Source: an uncultured Mucilaginibacter sp.
GTDB taxonomy: Bacteria; Bacteroidota; Bacteroidia; Sphingobacteriales; Sphingobacteriaceae
Length of the DNA stretch: 62,643 bases
Assembly (NCBI RefSeq): GCF_903893715.1
Contig: NZ_CAITNG010000135.1
Location: 1 to 62,643, forward strand
Direction: 5' to 3'
Below the pieces are notes generated by a model, which saw nothing but the letters and a program-made list of their open reading frames with translations, did no database searches and was not told the DNA's origin. A program made the position numbers and the translations under genes. Each line of letters begins with the position of its first letter. The stretch's first letter is position 1. Below are positions 10,259-18,682 of the stretch, one piece after another.

Positions 10259-11233
10259 TTAATGCTCCCTCACCAACAAATCATCCGCGAAATGCGCGAT
10301 GATACTTTTGCGCTCTTCGTCCAAACCAATCCAGCGGAGGTTGCTGATGGCCATGCGGGCGTATTTGTTCATTTCCTCTTCGGCCTGCTCTTTTACCGAC
10401 AGCTGGTTATAAATAGCCTTAACAGCGGCAACCTTTTCGGCAGGGTTATAGTCAGTAGCACTTAACCAATGGTTCAGCTCGGTCAGCGTATCGCCCTGCG
10501 CCAACTCAAGCGCCTTAATAAGCAGGAAAGTCTTTTTGTTCGACAGGATATCGCCGCCCACTTGTTTACCAAATTTTTCCGGGTCGCCGTAAACATCCAG
10601 TATATCGTCCTGCAGTTGAAAAGCGATGCCCAGTTGTACCCCAAAATCATACAGCAGCGAGGCATCATCGGCACCGGCACCGCCTATAATGGCACCAATT
10701 TTAAGTGCCCCACCCAACAAAACAGCCGTTTTAAGGCGTATCATGTTCACGTATGCAGCAATATCCACATTATCCTGCGTCTCAAAATTCATGTCAATCT
10801 GCTGGCCTTCGCAAACGCCCACGGCGGTGTCGTTAAATGTATCCAATACCTGCCTTAATATGCTGTCATTCACCTGCATCATCAGCTTATTGGCTTCCAC
10901 CATCATCACATCGCCGGCAAGGATGGCTATATTGGGGTTCCATTTTTCGTGCACGGTTTGCTTTCCGCGACGCAATGGGGCCTTGTCCATAATATCGTCA
11001 TGCATCAACGTAAAATTGTGGAACACCTCAATAGCCAATGCGGGTTGAATAGCCTGATCCACATCGCCCCCAAACAAGTCGCAGGCCATCAATACCAAAC
11101 AAGGTCGCAGGCGCTTACCGCCTAATGACATGATATAGTCTATCGGTTCGTACAACTCAACCGGGGTACTGCCATACTTTTTCACCGCAAGCGCATCGGT
11201 AATCAGCTTTTGTAATTGGGGGATGGTATGCAT
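10259..11233 (-). CDS. Polyprenyl (farnesyl/geranylgeranyl-type) diphosphate synthase
   Basis: 324 residues, standard for trans-isoprenyl diphosphate synthases. GGKRLRP (38-44) binds isopentenyl diphosphate. The first Asp-rich motif is DDIMD (79-83) and the second DDILD (209-213), both intact. It condenses isopentenyl diphosphate with allylic diphosphates in the cytoplasm for quinone side chains or carotenoids. The chain length cannot be assigned by eye. It precedes an array of TTAGTGCC repeats and has no obvious operon partner. Confidence 0.9.
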   Translation of the reverse strand: MHTIPQLQKLITDALAVKKYGSTPVELYEPIDYIMSLGGKRLRPCLVLMACDLFGGDVDQAIQPALAIEVFHNFTLMHDDIMDKAPLRRGKQTVHEKWNPNIAILAGDVMMVEANKLMMQVNDSILRQVLDTFNDTAVGVCEGQQIDMNFETQDNVDIAAYVNMIRLKTAVLLGGALKIGAIIGGAGADDASLLYDFGVQLGIAFQLQDDILDVYGDPEKFGKQVGGDILSNKKTFLLIKALELAQGDTLTELNHWLSATDYNPAEKVAAVKAIYNQLSVKEQAEEEMNKYARMAISNLRWIGLDEERKSIIAHFADDLLVREH

Positions 11234-11261
11234 ATTTGATACAAAGAAACAAAATTATTTT

Positions 11262-11425
11262 AGCCACTAAGGCACTAAGACACAAATGAATGAATAGGCT
11301 TAGTGCCTTTGTGGCAACAAAAACCACAAACAAGCCTCAAATTGACAGGCTTAGTGCCTCCGTGCCTTCGTGGCACCAAAAAACTAAAGCAACAAGCTTA
11401 GTGCCCCTGTGGCAACAAAAAAAAA
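11262..11425. repeat. Cluster of TTAGTGCC...GTGGCAACAAA dispersed repeats (left of GxxExxY gene)
   Basis: Four copies: an inverted one at 11263-11286 (GCCACTAAGGCACTAAGAC) and direct ones at 11296-11324, 11341-11385 and 11395-11425. The core is GGCTTAGTGCCTCCGTG then CCTTCGTGGCAACAAA. Facing copies can form long hairpins. More copies lie at 11828-12015, 39631-39692 and 53662-53728. Confidence 0.8.
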
Positions 11426-11821
11426 CTACAATATAAACCGCTTTATACCTTGCTTAATAAATGGCACATTGAAGTTGATGAGAAACCCAAGCCGTTTGCC
11501 CGTTAGTTTAAGATGACTTAATACTTGCGCCTCCCAAACAGGGTTAACCAAATCAACCGCTTTAAGTTCACAAATAATCAAATCTTCAACCAAAACATCT
11601 AACCTTAAGCCTTCATCAAATATCAGGTTATCATAAACAATAGGTATATCAAGCTGACGCAAATAGCTTAATCCTGCTTTCTTTAACTCATGGCAAAAGC
11701 AAACCTCATAAACCCGCTCCAACAAACCCGGCCCAAGCTCTTTATGCACATTGAATGCAGCGTTGACGATAATAGTAGCAATTTCTTCTTCTCTAAGTGA
11801 AAGCTTTTTGAAGTCGGTCAT
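11426..11821 (-). CDS. GxxExxY protein
   Basis: 131 residues. It carries the name-giving motif in GPGLLERVYE (G-x-x-E-x-x-Y) near residue 31, then CHELKKAGLSYLRQ, a D-x-L...ELKAV core and LGFLINFNVPFIKQGIKRF. The family has a PD-(D/E)xK-like nuclease fold and unknown function. The gene is flanked on both sides by the TTAGTGCC repeat family, the typical setting for GxxExxY genes in Bacteroidota. The gene may therefore be mobile with the repeats or dependent on them (inference). Confidence 0.88.
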   Translation of the reverse strand: MTDFKKLSLREEEIATIIVNAAFNVHKELGPGLLERVYEVCFCHELKKAGLSYLRQLDIPIVYDNLIFDEGLRLDVLVEDLIICELKAVDLVNPVWEAQVLSHLKLTGKRLGFLINFNVPFIKQGIKRFIL

Positions 11822-11827
11822 ATTTAT

Positions 11828-12015
11828 TTTGCCACAAAGGTACTAAGACACAAAGGAAAGGCAAATCCATCAAAACATCAAACAGATATACTTAGTGCCT
11901 CCGTGTCTTCGTGGCAACAAAAACTAAAGAAGCATTAAAAATTGACAGGCTTAGTGCCTCCGTGTCTTCGTGGCAACAAAAACTAAAATTGATAGGCCTT
12001 CGTGGCAACAAACTA
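11828..12015. repeat. Cluster of TTAGTGCC...GTGGCAACAAA dispersed repeats (right of GxxExxY gene)
   Basis: An inverted copy at 11828-11859 (GCCACAAAGGTACTAAGAC), direct copies at 11890-11928 and 11941-11985 (ATTGACAGGCTTAGTGCCTC), and a partial copy at 11994-12015. The 11941 copy is nearly the same as the one at 11341. Confidence 0.8.
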
Positions 12016-14148
12016 ATCCTGCACCAAAGTAAAATCTATTTGTTTTTTTGTCAAGTCCACTGTCTTCACGCGTATCTTCACCTCGTCGCCCAATTGGTAT
12101 ATCTTCTTCTTACGCTGACCGATGATGGCATAGTTCTTTTCGTCCAAAGTGTAAAAATCGTCCGAAATATCCCTCAAACGTATCATGCCCTCGCATTTGT
12201 TTTCGATAATTTCCACATACATCCCCCATTCGGTAACACCCGAAATGATACCCGCGAAAGTGTTGCCCACCTGTTCTTTCAAATATTCGGCCTGTTTGTA
12301 TTTCACCGAAGCGCGCTCGGCATCGGCAGCCTTTTTCTCCATTTGCGAGCTGTGCACACACATTAATTCGTAATGCTCGGCATTGGCCGATTGCCCATGG
12401 TGCAAATAATGCTGCAACAAACGGTGCGACATTACATCCGGGTAACGGCGTATAGGCGAGGTAAAGTGGGTGTAATAATCGAAGGCCAAACCATAGTGGC
12501 TGGTCTTTTTGGTGGTGTAGATAGCCTTGGCCATCGAGCGTATCGCCAGACTGGTCAATACGTTTTGTTCTTTTTTTCCTTCCACATCTTCCATCAAAAA
12601 GTTGAGGGAACGGGCCGTTTCCTTGTCCGATTTGGTATTGATTTTATACCCAAACCTGGCCGCAAACAGCGCGAAATTGGCCAGCGACTCCTGTTTTGGT
12701 GAATCGTGCGAGCGGTAAACAAATGTGTACTTGTTTTTGCCTTTGCCTAAGGTAGCCACATATTCAGCCACTTTACGGTTGGCCAGCAACATAAAGTCCT
12801 CAATCAATTTATGCGCATCTTTACGCTCTTTTACATAAACACCAATCGGCTTACCGGCTTCATCCAGTTTAAATTTTACCTCTGTCGTCTCAAAACTAAT
12901 GGCACCGTTCTTAAATTTGCGCCCGCGCAGCTTATAAGCCAGTTTATTGAGCGTTAGGATTTCTTTGGCGTATTCCCCATCCTGTGCTTCAATAATTTCC
13001 TGTACTTCTTCATAGGTAAAGCGCCTGTCGCTGTGGATGACGGTCTTTCCAAACCACTCATTAATAATATAAGCATCCTCATCCAGCTCAAACACCGCCG
13101 AAAAGCAAAGTTTATCTTCTTTTGGCCGCAAGGAGCATAAACCGTTCGATAATCGCTCGGGCAACATCGGTATCACACGGTCCACTAAATAAACCGATGT
13201 TCCGCGCTCGTAAGCCTCTTTGTCCAAAGCCGAATCAGGTATAATATAGTGCGATACATCGGCAATATGCACACCAACCTCATAATGTCCGTTGTCCAGA
13301 TATTTAAATGAAATAGCATCATCAAAATCCTTCGCATCAAACGGGTCGATGGTAAAAGTAAGTGTATCCCTAAAATCGCGGCGTTTGGCAATTTCCTGCG
13401 GGGTGATGATATCCGATATGGCATTGGCCTCATGCTCCACCTCGGCCGGAAAGGAGAGGGGGAAACCATACTCGGCCAGTATGGCGTTCATCTCGGTATC
13501 GTTCTCGCCTTGCTTGCCCAATACGTCTTTGATGCGCCCCACCGGGTTTTTTGCTTCAACCGGCCAGTCGGTAATTTGCGCCACGGCCTTTTCGCCATTC
13601 TTAGCACCGTTCAATTCATTTAAAGGGATGAAAATATCGTGCAACATCTTGCGGTCATCCGGCACAAAAAATGCAAACCTTTCCGATAGTTTTACAATAC
13701 CGGTAAACTCCATTTTGGCCCGTTTGATAATTTCGATTACCTCACCCTCTTTGCGTTTGCCCTTGCTTTTGCCGTATACATAAACTTTTACCCAATCGCC
13801 GTTAAGGGCGTTGCGTAATTTGCGTGGGGCAACAAAAATATCGGTCTCGTCTTCGTCGTCGGTAACAATAAAGGCGGACCCATCATTGGTCATATCCACC
13901 TTGCCTTCAATAAAGGTCTTTAGCTCCAGCAATTGGAATTTGCCCGGCGATACTTCTTTCAGGCTTTGCTTAAAGGCTTCGTCTTTTAATATTTCGAGGA
14001 TAACGAGTTTATCCTGCGGGTCCAGTATGTTGAGTTTTGCAGATACCTGCTTGTAATTTAATTGTTGATTGCCATTCTGCTCAAAAACATTGAGTACCAG
14101 TTGAGTGAGTACTTGTTTGATAGAATGGTTTTGTTCTTTTTTCGACAT
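12013..14148 (-). CDS. rnr: Ribonuclease R
   Basis: 711 residues. Order: N-terminal winged helix and cold-shock domains (about 1-230), RNB catalytic domain (about 255-590, with DPFDAKDFDDAI carrying the metal-binding aspartates, then GVHIADVSHYI and HFTSPIRRYPD) and a C-terminal S1 domain (GVTEWGMYVEII). It degrades structured RNA 3' to 5' in the cytoplasm. ATG at 14148 is the only start that leaves the helical N-terminus whole. It lacks the long Lys-rich tail of the E. coli enzyme. Confidence 0.95.
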   Translation of the reverse strand: MSKKEQNHSIKQVLTQLVLNVFEQNGNQQLNYKQVSAKLNILDPQDKLVILEILKDEAFKQSLKEVSPGKFQLLELKTFIEGKVDMTNDGSAFIVTDDEDETDIFVAPRKLRNALNGDWVKVYVYGKSKGKRKEGEVIEIIKRAKMEFTGIVKLSERFAFFVPDDRKMLHDIFIPLNELNGAKNGEKAVAQITDWPVEAKNPVGRIKDVLGKQGENDTEMNAILAEYGFPLSFPAEVEHEANAISDIITPQEIAKRRDFRDTLTFTIDPFDAKDFDDAISFKYLDNGHYEVGVHIADVSHYIIPDSALDKEAYERGTSVYLVDRVIPMLPERLSNGLCSLRPKEDKLCFSAVFELDEDAYIINEWFGKTVIHSDRRFTYEEVQEIIEAQDGEYAKEILTLNKLAYKLRGRKFKNGAISFETTEVKFKLDEAGKPIGVYVKERKDAHKLIEDFMLLANRKVAEYVATLGKGKNKYTFVYRSHDSPKQESLANFALFAARFGYKINTKSDKETARSLNFLMEDVEGKKEQNVLTSLAIRSMAKAIYTTKKTSHYGLAFDYYTHFTSPIRRYPDVMSHRLLQHYLHHGQSANAEHYELMCVHSSQMEKKAADAERASVKYKQAEYLKEQVGNTFAGIISGVTEWGMYVEIIENKCEGMIRLRDISDDFYTLDEKNYAIIGQRKKKIYQLGDEVKIRVKTVDLTKKQIDFTLVQD

Positions 14149-14205
14149 TTTTATGATTTGTTTTCTAATATACGGTATTTACCGCTTATTCATTGGTGTT
14201 GATAT

Positions 14206-15186
14206 TTATGGGTAGGGCTGCATCTTTCCGCAGGAGCATGCAACCTCGGTATTTTTCACGTTCATTTGTTTCAGGAAGTATTGAAAGTAACCAATGCGAT
14301 CATTCATAGCAAAAACACCCTCGCCCTGGTTACACTCCACCGCGCCGTTGATGATGTTGATGGTCATGCCAAAACCCGGTGTTCTTCCCTTGGCTGAATC
14401 GTCGGCATTGGGCTTCCATTTGCCCGTCATCACATCGTGTGCCGATGGTTTTGTGGTAACGGGTGTCATCCAAAAGTAGATGGCTGTTTTAAAAGCGGTA
14501 ACGGCATCGGTACTTACCAAATCCGGATTTTTGAGCAATACGTTTTTGTCGCCAAATATAAAGGTGGATGCATAACCATAATTGCCGTTAAAGCTTAACT
14601 GTAGCGGACCGCGGCCGTAATACAATTTCCCCTTCACAGCAGGGTAATCATCACTGTCCGATATGTATTGTAACGAAGTGTTCAACTCGTGGGTATACAT
14701 CAGGCCATCGTTATACAAGCCGTTTTGCCCGTGCCTGGTTTCGTGGGCTATATTGGCCAAAAAAGCGGCGAGTTCGGTTTTATCGGTGGTGAGGTCTTTT
14801 TCGCTGCAAAAATTACCATAGTCAATGTCCGCTACGGCATAAGCCATTTTCTGGGCCCATGGCTCGTTCCAGTCATCATCCTGTCGCACCACTTTGGCAA
14901 TGCCGGTACGTTTATCGGTGCGGGTAATTTTATAGATGGAAATGGATCGCTTTTCCACTTTTACTTTAATAAGCGCCATTTCGTTTATCGCTTTGATAAA
15001 AGCCTGATAAGTGTAAAACTTGTCCCGCAAAGGGAACAGGGTATCAAAATCCTTTTCGGTAAAAAACGAAGCAACCGTAATTTTACCAGGGGCAATATTG
15101 GCCGACGTGCCACATTTAAAACCAAATAAAGTGAGCGTAAGGGTCAGCAGGCAAATAACAGGGGTAAAAGCAAAGGTTTTTTTCAT
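14206..15186 (-). CDS. GH19 chitinase-like exported protein
   Basis: 326 residues from ATG at 15186; upstream in-frame ATGs only add residues before the signal peptide. A hydrophobic signal (MKKTFAFTPVICLLTLTL) is followed by a GH19/lysozyme-like domain. The general acid is in ANIAHETRHG (Glu at about 149); substrate-cleft motifs are YYGRGPLQLSFNGNYG, KTAIYFWMT and GFGMTINIINGAVECNQG. Likely hydrolyses chitin or peptidoglycan-type beta-1,4 glycans outside the cytoplasm. Cys-rich at the C-terminus (ACSCG). No CBM is present. It stands alone. Confidence 0.85.
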   Translation of the reverse strand: MKKTFAFTPVICLLTLTLTLFGFKCGTSANIAPGKITVASFFTEKDFDTLFPLRDKFYTYQAFIKAINEMALIKVKVEKRSISIYKITRTDKRTGIAKVVRQDDDWNEPWAQKMAYAVADIDYGNFCSEKDLTTDKTELAAFLANIAHETRHGQNGLYNDGLMYTHELNTSLQYISDSDDYPAVKGKLYYGRGPLQLSFNGNYGYASTFIFGDKNVLLKNPDLVSTDAVTAFKTAIYFWMTPVTTKPSAHDVMTGKWKPNADDSAKGRTPGFGMTINIINGAVECNQGEGVFAMNDRIGYFQYFLKQMNVKNTEVACSCGKMQPYP

Positions 15187-15332
15187 CGAAATGCTCATGC
15201 GGTACAATATTACTCAAAAGATGCACGTAAATTAAACCACTACAGGCCCCTTATGTTTGTTTTACTTTCAACAGATAAAAAATTATCAACATTGCTTAAA
15301 AGCATCCTCAAATCTTATTTATTTGTATAAGC

Positions 15333-15881
15333 ATGAAAATATACACTAAAACAGGGGATAAGGGCCTTACATCGCTCATTGGCGGTTCTCGCGTGCCAAA
15401 ACATCACGTGCGTATCGAAAGCTATGGCACAGTTGATGAGTTAAACTCGTACGTCGGTCTCATCCGCGACCAGGGTATTGCCGAAAGGCATAAAGTGGTT
15501 TTGAAGGAAGTACAGGACAGGTTGTTCACTATCGGCTCAAGTCTGGCATCCGATCCCGATACATCCAAAATGAAAATACCCGACCTGCACGCTACCGACA
15601 TTGAACTGCTGGAAAATCAGATAGACCTGATGGATGCCGAATTACCAGCCTTGCGTCATTTTATATTGCCGGGGGGTAGCAACGCTGTATCTTTTTGCCA
15701 TATTGCACGTTGTGTATGCAGGCGCGCCGAACGCTTGAGCGTACACTTGAGCGAGGATAGTTTTGTTGACGATAAAGTGATTGTGTATCTAAACCGTTTA
15801 AGCGACTATCTTTTTACGCTGGCGCGGAAGATTGGAAACGAACAGCAAATACCTGAAAATCAATGGATACCGAGGGTGTGA
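15333..15881 (+). CDS. PduO-type cob(I)alamin adenosyltransferase
   Basis: 182 residues. The N-terminal ATP-binding motif YTKTGDKGLTSLIGG, VDELNSYVG and the C-terminal CRRAERLSVHL (Arg-Glu ATP/cobalamin contacts, near residues 129-139) are all present. It transfers adenosyl from ATP to cob(I)alamin to make coenzyme B12. It stands alone, with no cobalamin biosynthesis genes nearby, consistent with cobalamin salvage supporting B12-dependent enzymes elsewhere (inference). Confidence 0.93.
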   Translation: MKIYTKTGDKGLTSLIGGSRVPKHHVRIESYGTVDELNSYVGLIRDQGIAERHKVVLKEVQDRLFTIGSSLASDPDTSKMKIPDLHATDIELLENQIDLMDAELPALRHFILPGGSNAVSFCHIARCVCRRAERLSVHLSEDSFVDDKVIVYLNRLSDYLFTLARKIGNEQQIPENQWIPRV

Positions 15882-15964
15882 TACTTGTTAAAACCTTGAG
15901 AAAATTGAAAAATTTATCAAAGTTTCATCGCAAATAAAAAACAATTAAAATCGATGAAAAATAA

Positions 15965-15997
15965 TTTGATAATCAGAACTAAAATATTATACTTTTG
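15965..15997 (+). promoter_or_regulatory. Bacteroidota-type promoter of the DUF2795 gene
   Basis: TTTG at 15965-15968, a 21-bp spacer, then TACTTTTG at 15990-15997, matching the -33/-7 pattern TTTG-N19-21-TAnnTTTG. The gene starts 36 bp downstream. Confidence 0.7.
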
Positions 15998-16033
15998 CAA
16001 AATAACAGATTAACAGAAATTTAGATAAAACAT

Positions 16034-16255
16034 ATGTATTGGACACTCGAACTCGCATCGCATTTGGAAGATGCACCATGGCCTGCAACAAAAGACGAAT
16101 TGATAGATTACGCGATACGCTCAGGTGCCCCCGTTGAGGTAATTGAAAACCTGCAGGCATTGGAAGATGACGGCGAACCGTATGAAAATATAGAGGAAAT
16201 ATGGCCTGATTACCCTACAAAAGATGACTTCTTTTTTAACGAAGACGAATATTAG
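16034..16255 (+). CDS. DUF2795 small acidic protein
   Basis: 73 residues, very acidic (pI clearly below 5). MYWTLELASHLEDAPWPATK, then ELIDYAIRSGAPVEVIENL and an acidic tail. This matches the DUF2795 family, common in Bacteroidota as a short cytoplasmic protein of unknown function. It has its own promoter and a strong terminator, so it is a single-gene unit probably expressed at a high level. Confidence 0.88.
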   Translation: MYWTLELASHLEDAPWPATKDELIDYAIRSGAPVEVIENLQALEDDGEPYENIEEIWPDYPTKDDFFFNEDEY

Positions 16256-16295
16256 GCAATGCATTTTAAATAGATAACGCCTTTTAAAACTATTT

Positions 16296-16332
16296 TAAGC
16301 CCCCGCCCAACATCGGGGGCTTTGTTTTTTTG
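16296..16332 (+). terminator. Intrinsic terminator
   Basis: AAGCCCCCG pairs with CGGGGGCTT and is followed by a T-rich run. It ends the DUF2795 gene. Confidence 0.9.
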
Positions 16333-16398
16333 CTCTGCCCTCAAACATGGAATGGTTTTAGTTGTTCACTAAACAAATCATAATTAAAACATATTATC

Positions 16399-16545
16399 AT
16401 GAGAAGTCTTTTGTACCTTATTGCTGTTATCCTTATCATTGGCTGGGCGGTGGGCCTATTTGTTTACAATGTAGGTAGCCTGATACATATTTTATTGGTC
16501 ATCGCCATTATCGCGCTTATTTTAGGCGTGATACGCCGCGCCTGA
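16399..16545 (+). CDS. Lmo0937-family small membrane protein
   Basis: 48 residues from ATG at 16399: MRSLLYLIAVILIIGWAVGL, a short linker with a Tyr-Asn-Val-Gly, then a second hydrophobic helix ending GVIRRA. Two transmembrane helices. This is the layout of the Lmo0937 (DUF5670) family of tiny membrane proteins, very frequent in Bacteroidota and of unknown function. It has its own terminator directly downstream, which supports it as a real gene. Confidence 0.82.
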   Translation: MRSLLYLIAVILIIGWAVGLFVYNVGSLIHILLVIAIIALILGVIRRA

Positions 16546-16562
16546 TAAAAATGTCAGAAACT

Positions 16563-16591
16563 TTAAGAGCCTCTTTTAGGGGCTTTTTTTA
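16563..16591 (+). terminator. Intrinsic terminator
   Basis: AAGAGCCTC, a short loop, GGGGCTTTTTTT. It follows the 48-residue membrane protein gene. Confidence 0.8.
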
Positions 16592-16647
16592 TGCCAAAAC
16601 TTTTGAACATTCGTCTTACGGTTCAATAATTTGCCTACTTTAGTTTT

Positions 16648-17895
16648 ATGAAGCGGGCCACAACATTATTGCTTTTTATGCTGTTCAGCAGGTTTTTTGC
16701 CTTTTCGCAGCAACCTGCGCCCGCGTTGGTTTATACCTTGCCCGATGTATTGCTGATGAACAACGGCACCAAAGTTACCGCCCCGGCCCAATGGGACAAA
16801 CGCCGTCAGGAAATACTCGGTTTTTACACTAAACAGATGTACGGGCAAATGCCGCCCAAACCTCAAAACATGGTTTTTAAGGTTGTGGAGCAAAGCAAAA
16901 CGGCTTTAAACGGCAAAGCTACCCGCAAACAGGTCATCGTCTATTTTAATGGCAAAACCAACGGCCCGCAAATGACTATCCTTATTTACCTGCCAAACAA
17001 GGTGAAGCACCCTCGGGTTATTTTGGGCCTTAATTTTTACGGCAACCAAACCATCGTGGCCGATTCCGCCGTACTCATCGATACCGCCTGGGTGGACACC
17101 CGCCCCAAAGGTATGGTCAATTACCACGCTACAGCGGCCAGTCGCGGCGTAAACACGGGTCCATGGGCTGTCGATAAAATTATCGACCGGGGCTACGCCC
17201 TCGCGACCATTTACGATGGCGATATCGACCCTGATTTTAAAGGCGGCTTTTCGCGTGGCGTACGGGCATTATACCCCGAATTGCAGGGTATAGGCGATAA
17301 CTTTAGCACCGTGGGCGCATGGGCCTGGGGCCTAAGCCGCGCTATGGACTATTTTGAGACCGATAAAGACATCAATGCCAAACAAGTGGCCGTTTTTGGT
17401 CATTCCCGTTTGGGGAAGGCAGCTTTGTGGGCGGGTGCGACTGATACCCGTTTCGCGCTCGTTATCAGTAACGAATCGGGCAAAGGCGGCGCGTCTTTAT
17501 TTGCAAGGCAAAGCGGTGAAGCCCTCAGGCACCTCACCGGGGGCTTTCCAAACTGGTTTTGCGCCAATTTCAGGCAGTATAATGATAAGGAGGCCAGTTT
17601 GCCGTTCGACCAGCACTTTTTATTAAGTTTGATTGCCCCACGGCCGCTTTACGTAGCCAGCGCGGTGGAAGACAAAAATTCCGACCCCGATGGCGAGTTC
17701 CAATCGGCCAAAGCCTGTTCGGTGGTCTATCAGTTGTTGGGCAAAAAAGGCCTGCCTGCCGATAGTATCCCGCCGCTAAGCCATCCGGTGATGGGGCAGG
17801 TGGCTTATCATATCCGTCCCGGAAAACACGACGTTACCGACTATGATTGGGAACAGTACCTCGATTTTGCCGACCATTTTTTTAAAGCCAAATAA
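16648..17895 (+). CDS. CE15-like glucuronoyl esterase / acetyl xylan esterase family protein
   Basis: 415 residues with a signal peptide (MKRATTLLLFMLFSRFFAFS). Alpha/beta hydrolase with nucleophile motif GHSRLGKAALW (Ser at about 253), the carbohydrate esterase 15 signature GxSRxGK. NESGKGGASL follows, and the C-terminal catalytic His region is HIRPGKHDVTDYDW. CE15 enzymes cleave ester links between lignin and glucuronoxylan; some bacterial members act on other uronate esters. Likely periplasmic. It is separated by 13 bp from the LOG gene. Confidence 0.85.
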   Translation: MKRATTLLLFMLFSRFFAFSQQPAPALVYTLPDVLLMNNGTKVTAPAQWDKRRQEILGFYTKQMYGQMPPKPQNMVFKVVEQSKTALNGKATRKQVIVYFNGKTNGPQMTILIYLPNKVKHPRVILGLNFYGNQTIVADSAVLIDTAWVDTRPKGMVNYHATAASRGVNTGPWAVDKIIDRGYALATIYDGDIDPDFKGGFSRGVRALYPELQGIGDNFSTVGAWAWGLSRAMDYFETDKDINAKQVAVFGHSRLGKAALWAGATDTRFALVISNESGKGGASLFARQSGEALRHLTGGFPNWFCANFRQYNDKEASLPFDQHFLLSLIAPRPLYVASAVEDKNSDPDGEFQSAKACSVVYQLLGKKGLPADSIPPLSHPVMGQVAYHIRPGKHDVTDYDWEQYLDFADHFFKAK

Positions 17896-17908
17896 CACAT
17901 ATTATAGT

Positions 17909-18493
17909 ATGAAATTCATCTGCGTATTCTGCGGTGCCAATTTTAATGGCGACCCCAACCTGAAACAAGCCGTCGAACTATTGGCCGAAGTAATGGTAAG
18001 TCGTGAAATCGCCCTGATTTTTGGTGGCGGAAAGGTAGGGGTGATGGGTTTGATAGCCGATGCGATACTAACCCGCGGCGGCAAAGCGATTGGCGTTATC
18101 CCCGGGTTTTTAATGGACAAAGAAGTGGGCCATACCGGCCTTACCGAAATGCACGTGGTAGAAAACATGCACCAACGCAAACAATTGATGAACGACCTTT
18201 GCGACGGCATCATCACGCTGCCCGGTGGTTTTGGTACCCTCGAAGAGTTTTTTGAGGTGCTCACCTGGCTGCAACTCGGCCTGCACAACAAACCCATCGG
18301 CGTACTCAACGTAAACGGCTTTTACGATTTCCTGCTCAAGCAAATGGATGTTATGGTGGAACAGCGCTTTTTAAAGCCGGCCAACCGTAAACTGGTACTT
18401 ACTTCTGCCGACCCGGTCGAGCTGGTTGCCCTCATGTCGGGCTTCGATGCCAAACCCGACGAAGTTTGGTTTAAAGACCGTAACCTCACTTAA
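17909..18493 (+). CDS. LOG family (TIGR00730) nucleotide phosphoribohydrolase
   Basis: 194 residues from ATG at 17909; the longer frame starting at 17843 overlaps the esterase and was rejected. Rossmann-like fold with VFCGANFNGDP at the N-terminus, IFGGGKVGVMG, and the family signature PGGFGTLEEFFE (105-116). LOG proteins cleave nucleoside 5'-monophosphates to base and ribose 5-phosphate; in plants and actinobacteria this frees cytokinins. A nucleotide-salvage role is likely here. It lies in the same direction behind the esterase. Confidence 0.92.
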   Translation: MKFICVFCGANFNGDPNLKQAVELLAEVMVSREIALIFGGGKVGVMGLIADAILTRGGKAIGVIPGFLMDKEVGHTGLTEMHVVENMHQRKQLMNDLCDGIITLPGGFGTLEEFFEVLTWLQLGLHNKPIGVLNVNGFYDFLLKQMDVMVEQRFLKPANRKLVLTSADPVELVALMSGFDAKPDEVWFKDRNLT

Positions 18494-18576
18494 TGCCAGC
18501 CGTTTTGGTTGGATAGTCCTAACAACGTACAGCCCACAATAACAATAAGGTAATTCAGTCTGGATAGCTTTTTCAT
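18490..18576 (-). CDS. Possible 28-residue hydrophobic peptide
   Basis: Antisense frame starting ATG at 18576: MKKLSRLNYLIVIVGC, then TLLGLSNQNGWH. It has a basic N-terminus, one hydrophobic helix and a Cys at about residue 16. Its stop overlaps the LOG gene stop by 4 bp. The look of a true signal or membrane peptide in an otherwise geneless gap is the only support. Not recognised. Confidence 0.35.
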   Translation of the reverse strand: MKKLSRLNYLIVIVGCTLLGLSNQNGWH

Positions 18577-18682
18577 GAGTGGTGATTTATGCTGCCAAAT
18601 TCGTCGGCTTGTATGAAATTAACATGAAAGCCTGCGCCATTTCTTATCCTTTATTTGGTAAAAGATATGATATTTGCCACCG

